From positions 62,001-126,000 of the forward strand of contig PFUL01000007.1 of NCBI GenBank assembly GCA_002790095.1: a stretch of 64,000 bases of DNA. The letters run 5' to 3'. The notes beneath the pieces were generated by a model. That model searched no databases and had not been told where the DNA came from. It was given only the letters and a program-made list of their open reading frames with translations. A program made the translations under genes and the position numbers. Of the stretch, positions 9,143 through 17,687 are shown piece by piece (positions within the stretch are counted from its first letter, which is position 1; each line of letters begins with the position of its first letter). This DNA comes from Elusimicrobia bacterium CG_4_9_14_3_um_filter_62_55 (GTDB lineage: Bacteria; Elusimicrobiota; Elusimicrobia; UBA1565).

Positions 9143-10208
9143 AATCCCCCAGGAGGGCACGCGTTTCCCGGATAGTGGCGCGCAGCGCCGGATCGGGATC
9201 GTCTTTGCGCCGCCGAAGTTCGAAAGCGGCTCGGTCGCCGCCGACGGCCCCCAGCGCGGCGACGGCCGCCGCACGCACACCCTCGTCCGGGGACCCTAGC
9301 AGTCCGGCCAGCGGGAGCACCGCGCGAGGCGAACCCGAGCGCCCGAGCGCGCGCACCGCGGCGAAAAAGTGTTCCCCAGGTCCGGCGTCCAGAATCGCGG
9401 CGAGATAGGCGATTCCTTGTGTTTTTTCGAGCGCGGCGAGCGCTCCCGCTGCGGCGATTCCATCGGCGTAGGGGCCGACGACCTCCTCCAGAAATCCGTC
9501 GAGCGTTAAGACCCCGATCCTTCGCCCCATGCGAGCGAGCGCGTACGCCGCCGCGATCCGTACACTTGAAGACCCCGTAGTCAATCGCTCGCGCAGCAGA
9601 CGCTCCGCCTCTTTCCCGCCGATACGGCCGAGCGCGTCGGCGGCTGCCCCGGCACGAAGATCGTCGCTCCCTCCCAACAACGCCGCGAACACGGGGATGG
9701 ACCCCGCGTCCCGCATCCGGCCGGCCGCTTCGATGGAGGCGAGTGCGACCTCGGAAGCTGCATCATGAATCCCGCGCCTAACGGCGGCCAGCGCGGCCGC
9801 ATTTCCCTCTTCGGCGGTGCGTCCGATCGCGAGCGCCACCGCCCCGCGCAGACGTTGGAGTTCCCGATCGCCTTCCTCTTCGGAAACCGCAGCCCCGAGA
9901 AGGCGCTCCCACTCGACGACGAGAGGACCCGAGGCCTCACGGTATGCCAATTGCCCCAGCGCTTCCACGAGCGCGCGCCGCTGCGGGGCCGGTAAAGCCG
10001 AGTCCAACAGGCGCGGGGCCAATTGAATCGCAGCCTTGCGTCTCCGGGAGACCCCGATCGCCCGGATCATCAACGGCTTCTCGACCGTGGGAGCCTCTGG
10101 AAGATCCTTTAAAAGCCTGCGGTAATTGATCCGCGCCCCGGCCGCCGCCGGCAACAGCAAGACTCCGGTGAGCAGTCCCACGCACACCCGCGGCGTTCGC
10201 AGCCCCAT
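9129..10208 (-). CDS. Secreted HEAT-repeat protein
   Basis: The 359-residue protein begins with a signal peptide (VCVGLLTGVLLLPAAAGA) and is otherwise built of HEAT / PBS-lyase-like helical repeats. Examples are AGAAADALGRIGGKEAERLL, VRIAAAYALARMGR and VRAAAVAALGAVGGDRAAF. Such solenoids bind other proteins; no enzymatic motif is present. It is first in a two-gene unit with the small secreted gene at 8651-9142 and divergent from the histidine kinase at 10261. No good Shine-Dalgarno sequence precedes ATG 10208, so the start rests on the signal peptide. A second secreted HEAT protein lies at 24304-25281. Confidence 0.85.
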   Translation of the reverse strand: MGLRTPRVCVGLLTGVLLLPAAAGARINYRRLLKDLPEAPTVEKPLMIRAIGVSRRRKAAIQLAPRLLDSALPAPQRRALVEALGQLAYREASGPLVVEWERLLGAAVSEEEGDRELQRLRGAVALAIGRTAEEGNAAALAAVRRGIHDAASEVALASIEAAGRMRDAGSIPVFAALLGGSDDLRAGAAADALGRIGGKEAERLLRERLTTGSSSVRIAAAYALARMGRRIGVLTLDGFLEEVVGPYADGIAAAGALAALEKTQGIAYLAAILDAGPGEHFFAAVRALGRSGSPRAVLPLAGLLGSPDEGVRAAAVAALGAVGGDRAAFELRRRKDDPDPALRATIRETRALLGDYVLP

Positions 10209-10260
10209 GAGGATGTCGTAGCAGGAAGTTATGAAATTTTCAATAATATAAGGTAATCCG

Positions 10261-11826
10261 ATGACAACTGAACGCAAGCAGGCCGAACACTTCGAACTGC
10301 TGCTCGAGGTCGGACGATTGTTGTCGTCCAAGCTCGAGCTGTCCGAACTGCTTCACACCGTGATGCAGCTTGCCGCGCGGGTCGTCAACGCCGAAACGGC
10401 CTCCTTGCTGCTCGTCGACCCGGAAAGCAACGAACTCTATTTCGACGTCGCCCTCGGTCTGGACCCGGAACTCTCCAAGATCCGGCTGAAAATGGGCGAA
10501 GGCATCGCCGGGACGGTCGCCGCGGCGGGGAAGCCGGAGATCATCAACGACGTCAGGGCCGACCCCCGCTGGTCCTCGAAGGTCGATGCCGACTCCGGCT
10601 TCGTCACGCGCTCGATTTTGGCCGCCCCGATCGTGCTGCGCGGGAAATGCATCGGCGTGGTCGAGGCGATCAACCGCATCGGAGGGGATTTCACCGACGT
10701 CGACCTGCGCATTTTTGAAGCCTTCGCCTCCCAGGCCGCGGTGGCTATCGAAAACGCCCGCCTCTTCGCTTCTCTCGTGGAAGAAAAATCGAAACTTGAC
10801 AAACTCCTGAACGAAATGAACGAGGCGGCGGTTCTCACCGACGGGAAAGGCGGCATCCTCGTCGCGAACGCCGCCGCGCGCGGCTTCATGGGGGCGAATC
10901 CTGAAAACAGGATCGACGCCGCAGTCGCGGGAATGACGCTGACGCCCTCTCTGCAAGAAGTCCTGATCTCGACCGCGCCGCTGCTTACGTTTGAGGCGGT
11001 TCGGGAAGAGCCGAAGAAGCTCATTCTGGCGGGGAGCGCCTCTTCGATCATCGACGAGAAGGGAGGAGAGGTGACCGGGAGAGTCGTCGTTTTCCGTGAT
11101 GTCACCGAGGAACGCAGAGAAGAAGGCCTCAAGCGCAACTTCCTTTCTCTGATCTCTCACAAACTCAAAACCCCGCTCGCCTCGATCACCGGCTACAGCC
11201 AGCTCCTCATCGACGATCTCAGCAAGAAGGAAGAAGAAAAGGGCGGTTTCCACGTGAGCGCGCTCCGAACCGTCCTGCAGCAGGGACAAAAACTCACGGG
11301 GCTCGTGGAAAAACTCCTCAACTACACCGTACTCGAGGACCTGCAGGCGACCGAACTCTCGAAAATCGATTTTAAGGTGCAGGAGGTTCTCGATCAATCC
11401 GTTGAGGCGCTCAAAAACGTCTTGGCGGAAAAAAAGGCCGAGACCTCCGTCGCATGCTCCCCGGACATCCGCGCCGTGGGGGATCCCGGCCTGATCCGCG
11501 ACGTTTTCAAGAACTTGATCGAAAACGCCGTAAAATTCTGCGCGAACGAATCTCCTAAGGTCGAAATCGAAGCACTTGAAGAAGACGGAATCGTCGTCAT
11601 TCATTTCCGCGACAACGGCCCGGGCATCCCCCCCGAGGAAATAGATCGCGTGTTCCGGAAGTTCTACCAGATCGACGTTTCCTTCACAGGCCAGATCGAA
11701 GGCTGGGGGCTTGGACTGCCTTTCGCCGCCGTCGTTCTTGAAAAACTGGGCGGCGGACTCCGCTGCGAATCCCGCGTCGGCGAAGGATGCGACTTCATCG
11801 TCACGTTGCCTGCCTTTCTCCGATGA
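10261..11826 (+). CDS. Sensor histidine kinase with GAF and PAS-like domains
   Basis: This is a cytoplasmic 521-residue histidine kinase without membrane segments. Domains in order: GAF (about 15-165, with MGEGIAGTVAAAGKPEIINDV and GVVEAINR), a PAS-like sensor (about 180-285), HisKA with phospho-acceptor His300 in LISHKLKTPLASI, and HATPase_c (about 390-520) with N-box NLIENAVKF, G1 DNGPGIP and G2 GWGLGLPF. No cognate response regulator is adjacent; the nearest is the lone receiver at 23904. An AT-rich TAATAT (10244-10249) precedes the start. The stop overlaps the tldD start as ATGA, an unusual coupling of a kinase to a protease. The signal sensed is unknown. Confidence 0.92.
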   Translation: MTTERKQAEHFELLLEVGRLLSSKLELSELLHTVMQLAARVVNAETASLLLVDPESNELYFDVALGLDPELSKIRLKMGEGIAGTVAAAGKPEIINDVRADPRWSSKVDADSGFVTRSILAAPIVLRGKCIGVVEAINRIGGDFTDVDLRIFEAFASQAAVAIENARLFASLVEEKSKLDKLLNEMNEAAVLTDGKGGILVANAAARGFMGANPENRIDAAVAGMTLTPSLQEVLISTAPLLTFEAVREEPKKLILAGSASSIIDEKGGEVTGRVVVFRDVTEERREEGLKRNFLSLISHKLKTPLASITGYSQLLIDDLSKKEEEKGGFHVSALRTVLQQGQKLTGLVEKLLNYTVLEDLQATELSKIDFKVQEVLDQSVEALKNVLAEKKAETSVACSPDIRAVGDPGLIRDVFKNLIENAVKFCANESPKVEIEALEEDGIVVIHFRDNGPGIPPEEIDRVFRKFYQIDVSFTGQIEGWGLGLPFAAVVLEKLGGGLRCESRVGEGCDFIVTLPAFLR

Positions 11827-13217
11827 ACGTCGATGCGGCGAGCGTCCGCCATGAGGATTGGGCTCCGGCACTGACCGGCGGGGAATACGGGGAAGTTTTT
11901 CTCGAAAACTCCCGCGGGACGGCGGTGTCGTTCGAGGACTCCCGAGTCACCGAGATTTCCTCGGGAGAGGACCGGGGGACCGGCCTGCGCTACCTGGAAC
12001 GCGGCCCTGACGGCTCGATCCAAACGCTGCACGGGGCGATCAACGCGATCGATCCGAGCGAGGCGCGCCGACTCGCGGACTCCCTGTTGGCAGGGAGAGT
12101 CCGAAAATCCCCTCCTCCGTTCGCGCGTCCCGAGGTTTTCCGGAAAAACCTGCTCCTCGTTCCGGGGGATTTCCCGATGGAGGAAAAAGTCGCCCTTCTG
12201 GCGAAGCTCGACGGGATCATCCGATCTGAATTTCCCCACATCCGCCAAGTTCACCTCGCCTATTCCGAGCGCGAGCGCCGCTTCGCCATCCTGGATACCG
12301 ACGGCGCATTCAAGATAGGAGAACGCGTGACGATGGCGCTGGGGGTCAGCGTCACCGCGGAAAAAAAGGGCGTTCTGCAAAGCGGCTCCGAAGTCATCAG
12401 CGGACTCAAAGGACGCGAACTCCTCGTCGATTACGACGCCGTCCGCATCGCCCGCCGCGCGGCGCGTTCTGCGGTTGAGAAGTTGTCCGCGCCCGTGGCC
12501 ACGGCCGGTCAGATGCCGGTCGTCCTGGCCTCCTCCGCGGGGGGGACCTTCGTTCACGAAGCGATCGGACACTCCCTCGAGGCCGATCATGTGCAGGAGG
12601 GAACTTCCCCGCACTACGCCGGCGCGATCGGAAAGACGATCGCCAACGAATTTCTCACGATCGTCGACGACCCCTCGCTGCCGTTCGCCCGGGGCTCGTT
12701 TCCCTTCGACGATGAGGGGCTTCCCGCCCGCGCGACGCCGCTGGTTGAGAACGGAGTGCTCGTCGATTACCTTTACGACCGCACGACCGCACTCCGGGAC
12801 GGACGGGCGTCGAACGGACACGGACGGCGGGAATCTTTCCGGAACAAACCGATCCCGCGGATGTCTAATCTTTACATCGCTCCCGGCAAGGAGGACCCCG
12901 CCGCGATCCTGCGGGACCTCGACAAAGGGCTTTGGGTCACCAAGATGGGCGGCGGAGAAGTGAATACCGCGACGGGAGAATTCGTTTTCGGAGTCGACGA
13001 GGGATACTGGGTCGAAGGCGGGAAAATCCGGCACCGCGTTCGAGACGCGAACATGCTCGGGGTCGGTCCCGACGTTCTCCGTTCGATCGACCGCCTTGGG
13101 TGGGATATGGGATGGGGAGTCGGAACATGCGGAAAGCAGGGCCAAGGCGTTCCCGTTTCGGACGGACAGCCGACGCTCCGAATTCCCTCGCTTTTAATCG
13201 GAGGCCGTGAAGAATGA
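11823..13217 (+). CDS. tldD: TldD-family metalloprotease
   Basis: This 464-residue protein matches TldD of the TldD/PmbA metalloprotease family. The family zinc motif HExxxH is present as HEAIGHSLEAD (His245, Glu246, His250). Conserved family segments include LLVDYDAVRIARRAARSA, FPFDDEGLPA, GRRESFRNKPIPRMSNLYI and MGGGEVNTATGEFVFGV. The E. coli TldD-TldE heterodimer cleaves unfolded peptides and matures microcin B17. No PmbA/TldE partner is visible, so it may act alone or pair with a protein encoded elsewhere. Start ATG 11823 overlaps the histidine-kinase stop; the stop overlaps the next start. Confidence 0.92.
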   Translation: MNVDAASVRHEDWAPALTGGEYGEVFLENSRGTAVSFEDSRVTEISSGEDRGTGLRYLERGPDGSIQTLHGAINAIDPSEARRLADSLLAGRVRKSPPPFARPEVFRKNLLLVPGDFPMEEKVALLAKLDGIIRSEFPHIRQVHLAYSERERRFAILDTDGAFKIGERVTMALGVSVTAEKKGVLQSGSEVISGLKGRELLVDYDAVRIARRAARSAVEKLSAPVATAGQMPVVLASSAGGTFVHEAIGHSLEADHVQEGTSPHYAGAIGKTIANEFLTIVDDPSLPFARGSFPFDDEGLPARATPLVENGVLVDYLYDRTTALRDGRASNGHGRRESFRNKPIPRMSNLYIAPGKEDPAAILRDLDKGLWVTKMGGGEVNTATGEFVFGVDEGYWVEGGKIRHRVRDANMLGVGPDVLRSIDRLGWDMGWGVGTCGKQGQGVPVSDGQPTLRIPSLLIGGREE

Positions 13218-13684
13218 ACATCCGAAGCGTCGCCGCTCTCATACTCGCCCCGCTGCTGCTCGGCATGGCTCGAACCCCTCCGAAGGAGAACCCGCCGATG
13301 GAAGAACCCGCGAAACTGCTTGTCTCCAAGCGCCCCGACGGCCCATCCTCGTGGGACGGGGGCTACAGCCAATCCCCCGGGGAAACGGTCGTTGTCCGGG
13401 ACGCCGAAGCGTGGACCTCGCTTTGGAAGGACAAAATCGGCCAACCGGCGCCCCCGGTCGACTTCTCCGGCTATATCGCCGTCGCGGTTTTTCTCGGATC
13501 CCGCAGCACCGGCGGCTACGGGGTCGAATTCCTCCCTCCCGCGGCGGAGGGAAACGCCCTCGTTCTCGGATACCGGGAAAAGAAACCCGCCGCGGGCGGA
13601 TTCGTCATCCAAGCCTTCACGCAGCCGTACGCGATCCAACTCTACCGAAAGCCGACCGTCCCGGTCGAGGTCCGGGCGCGTTGA
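13214..13684 (+). CDS. Exported PrcB_C-domain-like protein
   Basis: A 156-residue protein with an N-terminal export signal (SVAALILAPLLLGMA). The C-terminal half fits the PrcB C-terminal domain: a Trp-containing segment EAWTSLWKDKIG, then VDFSGYIAVAVFLGSRSTGGYGVEF, the charged turn REKKPAAGGFV and QAFTQPYAIQLY. In Treponema, PrcB is a lipoprotein that stabilises the protease PrtP; here the gene is coupled by ATGA to tldD, which makes a protease-associated role plausible but unproven. The stop overlaps a TTG start of the next gene. Confidence 0.72.
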   Translation: MNIRSVAALILAPLLLGMARTPPKENPPMEEPAKLLVSKRPDGPSSWDGGYSQSPGETVVVRDAEAWTSLWKDKIGQPAPPVDFSGYIAVAVFLGSRSTGGYGVEFLPPAAEGNALVLGYREKKPAAGGFVIQAFTQPYAIQLYRKPTVPVEVRAR

Positions 13685-14376
13685 CGCCGGCCGTCGCGGG
13701 ACTCGCGCTGCTGCTCGCCGCCTCGGCGTCGGCGGCCCCCGACGATCCCACCGGATGGATCAAGGGTCCGGCCTCGCTGCTGCTGTACACGCAGGATGGC
13801 GTCATCCAGGAAATCGGCCTGGGAAAATGGAAGGAAGAGACCGCGCCCCGCCTGATCCGCGAACGCGAAACCCGCGGCGGCGTTTCTCGCTCGGGCCGTT
13901 TTGCGTGGTACTGCCAGAAGGCCGATCTCATCCGCCGCGGCCGCGACGATGAAGTGCTCTCCTCGTCGCGCACGTTCGCGTACTTGGGAACCGAGGGTCA
14001 GACGCTTTGGAAAAACGACATCGTCGACGTGCCCGGCGATCTCGACCCCGTCGCGCTATCCGACGACGGCGAAACGATTCTCGTCATCGAGCGGGGTTTC
14101 GACGGGTGGCGTGCCGCGGCCTACTCCTTCACGGGAAACCGCCTTCTTTCCACCGCTGAATTCGAGCGGATCGAGCGCTTCGCGCTGACCCGCAATGGGC
14201 GATACGCGATGGTCCTTGCCAGCGGAATCGACAAGCCACTGCTCTACACCTTCATCGAGATCCAATCCGACGCCCGCAAGGAAATCCCGGCCGCGGACGC
14301 GCTGCTCGGCGAGGCTTCTCTCTCGGAGGACGGCCGCGTGTTGTTCGGCAGCAAGACCGTGTTTCGGTTCCCATGA
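13681..14376 (+). CDS. Secreted protein of unknown function with a TTG start
   Basis: A 231-residue protein read from TTG 13681, which overlaps the previous stop as TTGA and lies downstream of GAGGT. The start codon is chosen because it opens a signal peptide (VAGLALLLAASASAAP). The mature chain consists of beta-strand-like repeats such as SRSGRFAWYCQ, ALSDDGETILVIERG, LTRNGRYAMVLASG and LSEDGRVLFGSKTV. These resemble blades of WD40/PQQ-like beta-propellers, but too few are present for a full propeller. No family is assigned. It is coupled to both neighbours by 4-nt overlaps. Confidence 0.7.
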   Translation: MTPAVAGLALLLAASASAAPDDPTGWIKGPASLLLYTQDGVIQEIGLGKWKEETAPRLIRERETRGGVSRSGRFAWYCQKADLIRRGRDDEVLSSSRTFAYLGTEGQTLWKNDIVDVPGDLDPVALSDDGETILVIERGFDGWRAAAYSFTGNRLLSTAEFERIERFALTRNGRYAMVLASGIDKPLLYTFIEIQSDARKEIPAADALLGEASLSEDGRVLFGSKTVFRFP

Positions 14377-15938
14377 TGCCCGCGTTCGCCTTGCTGCTCG
14401 CCCTCCCGGCGCTTTTTTTGAGCGCGGCGCCCAAACCCGGAGCGATCGAGGGTCGGGCCGCGGACGGAGCGCACGCCGACCTGGTCCGGCAAATGAAGGA
14501 TCGCCTGAGGAGCGATCCGGAAACGACCGAAATCGTGGCGCAGCGCATTCTTAAATCGAGCCTCGGCGCGCAATTATCCGAGTCGGCCGAGCCCGATAGG
14601 GCGCTGGAAGATCTCAAGTCTTGGGTCGCTCAAAATCCCGAGTCGGCCGCGCATCTGGCGATCGGCTTCGCCAAAGACGACGCCGCCGGGAATAAGGTCT
14701 TCGAGAACTCGCTCTACAAAGACATGCAGAATTTCCTGGAACTCAACCCCGACAACGCGCAAGGGATGTATGGACGGCTCAAGCGCGCGTCCTCGTTCTC
14801 CCGCTCTCTCGAACAGACTCGCAACCTCGACAACGAGGATCGTCAAGCCGTGATCAACGCGCTGTTTGAAGGGGTGGACTCTGAACGTAGCGGCAAACTT
14901 TCGCGCACCGACAACGCCGGCCGCTGGGACGCGCAGCGGGGAATCGGCCCCGGCGGCGCACCCGGTCCCGGGGGGACCGTCGACGCGAGCGTCTCGCTCT
15001 ACGACCGACTCGGGGCCGCTAACCTGACAGGCTACTCCCCCGAGGTCATGACGCTGCAAAGCGAACTCAACCGCCGCAAAGCGCCGGGCGCTCCGGGCTT
15101 GGTCGAAACGGGAAAACTCGATTATCCGACGCTGCGTCATCCCTACTACGGACTCCGCTACGACATCGACCGCCTGGATGCCGCGGCGCGAACGCACCGC
15201 GCGTGGTCGCTCGCGAAGGCTCTCGGCGAAGCGATTCCAGACGCGCGCCTGAAGGACGCGGCCGTGCAGCGCGCGCTGCAAGAACGGGCCGCGGGTCTCG
15301 CCGAGGAGCCGGCGTTCGCGCGTCGCCTCGCCGCGATCTCGAAGGCGGAAGCCGCGCTCGCCGCGTTCGACCGTGAGGCCGCATTCACCAAGCGCAAGTC
15401 GCAGATCACTCGCGCGCGCCTCGCGGCGTTAGCCTCGCTGCGCCAGAACGCGGCCCGCTGGATCGCGATCGCCGCCCTTGAAGAAATGCTTCAGCGCCTC
15501 GCCGCGCTGCGCGGATTTCTGACCCAGCCGCTGCGCGCCGCGGTGGCCCTCGTTCCGGTTTCAGAGAAAGAGCGCGCCGATTTTTTAAACGCCGGCGCCG
15601 CACTGGAGCGGGAGCTCGAGACCGCGCTAAAAAAGGGCGCACGCGCCTCGGCGCTGCTCGGCGGCGACACGAAGGGCTGGAGCGAAGCCCAACGCCTCTC
15701 CAACGAAGTCCGCGCCGCGTCGAAATCGCTGCCCGCCGAAATCCAGCGCTACCGGGACGCGCCGCTGATGGCGGCAGAGGGGACGGCGGAACCGTCCGGC
15801 TGGCGCGCGGCCCTCGATGATCTCGTCGTGCGGTGGCTGCCGAATCTAGCCTACAGCCGGGAACTTAAAGGAAAGCGCGCGCGCGCGAAAGAACGGCTCG
15901 ACGCGTTTCGGCGCATCGCCGGAAAGTCGAGCCGCTGA
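14373..15938 (+). CDS. Large secreted alpha-helical protein of unknown function
   Basis: A 521-residue protein with a signal peptide (FALLLALPALFLSAA) and a mostly helical, Ala/Arg/Glu-rich body. Residues ~190-205 form a Gly/Pro-rich linker (GIGPGGAPGPGGTVD) separating two helical halves. No catalytic motif is recognised. It ends the run histidine kinase-tldD-PrcB-like-TTG gene, all joined by overlaps, so it is probably co-transcribed. ATG 14373 overlaps the preceding stop; ATG 14376 is an equally possible start. Confidence 0.7.
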   Translation: MMPAFALLLALPALFLSAAPKPGAIEGRAADGAHADLVRQMKDRLRSDPETTEIVAQRILKSSLGAQLSESAEPDRALEDLKSWVAQNPESAAHLAIGFAKDDAAGNKVFENSLYKDMQNFLELNPDNAQGMYGRLKRASSFSRSLEQTRNLDNEDRQAVINALFEGVDSERSGKLSRTDNAGRWDAQRGIGPGGAPGPGGTVDASVSLYDRLGAANLTGYSPEVMTLQSELNRRKAPGAPGLVETGKLDYPTLRHPYYGLRYDIDRLDAAARTHRAWSLAKALGEAIPDARLKDAAVQRALQERAAGLAEEPAFARRLAAISKAEAALAAFDREAAFTKRKSQITRARLAALASLRQNAARWIAIAALEEMLQRLAALRGFLTQPLRAAVALVPVSEKERADFLNAGAALERELETALKKGARASALLGGDTKGWSEAQRLSNEVRAASKSLPAEIQRYRDAPLMAAEGTAEPSGWRAALDDLVVRWLPNLAYSRELKGKRARAKERLDAFRRIAGKSSR

Positions 15939-15948
15939 CCGCGGGCTC

Positions 15949-15975
15949 GAACAACTTGAACAACTTGAACAACTT
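15949..15975. repeat. Three tandem 9-bp repeats (GAACAACTT)
   Basis: Three perfect copies of GAACAACTT lie in the 48-bp gap between two convergent genes. The tract is low in GC compared with its surroundings. It may be slippage-prone; no regulatory role is evident. Confidence 0.8.
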
Positions 15976-15986
15976 GACGAACGGCC

Positions 15987-16456
15987 CTAATTGACGTCGA
16001 GCAGTTCTACGTCGAAGAGCAAGGTCGCGTTCGGCGGGATCACGCCGCCGGCGCCCGCGGCGCCGTAGCCGAGATTCGGGGGGATGATGAGCTTGCGCTT
16101 GCCGCCGACCTTCATCGACATCACACCCTCGTCCCAACCCTTGATGACCTGGCCGACCCCGATCTTGAACTCAAACGGCTGCCCGCGATCGACGGAACTG
16201 TCGAACTTGGAGCCGTCGGTCAGCGTGCCGGTGTAGTGAACCGACACGTTTTGTCCCGCAGCCGGGGACTCCCCGGATCCGACCTGGTAGTCGACGAATT
16301 TAAGCCCGGAGGGGGTCGTCGTTTCGTTTCCGTCGGTCATCGGCGCGGCCTCTATTTTCTGGAACGGGTTGGCCCCGGTGTTCGGAGCCGTCTCCTCTTT
16401 CTTGACGCAGGCGGCCGCCAGCACGGCGACCGCGAACACGGCGGGGATCAGGCGCC

Positions 16457-16460
<4 letters not shown>
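15987..16460 (-). CDS. FKBP-type peptidyl-prolyl isomerase lipoprotein
   Basis: The 157-residue protein starts with a lipoprotein signal peptide (lipobox LAAAC, Cys18) and has a complete FKBP domain at about residues 50-155. Key FKBP segments are [48 protein letters not shown] and [10 protein letters not shown]. Such proteins catalyse cis-trans isomerisation of prolyl bonds in periplasmic proteins. It overlaps the stop of the upstream aldolase gene as ATGA, so a housekeeping enzyme and an envelope chaperone appear to be co-expressed. Confidence 0.95.
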
Positions 16461-17578
<1,118 letters not shown>

Positions 17579-17687
17579 GGCGTCTTCCTTCGGGATTTGG
17601 GATGGGCGACGGAACAATTCTACCTAAATAGGGCGCGCGTTTTAGCGGGCTCCGGACCTCGTGTTGCAACGAAACCGCCGCCTCACG

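Noticed and set aside
10240-11871. 543-residue minus-strand frame opposite the histidine kinase
   Set aside because: The plus strand carries H, N, G1 and G2 boxes in order. The antisense frame has no domain and contains no start supported by a ribosome-binding site.
11664-13145. 493-residue minus-strand frame opposite tldD
   Set aside because: Antisense to an intact HExxxH metalloprotease; low-complexity composition.
15949-15975. Short GAACAACTT repeats as a CRISPR or replication iteron
   Set aside because: Only three abutting 9-bp units without spacers or replication genes; best seen as simple tandem repeats.
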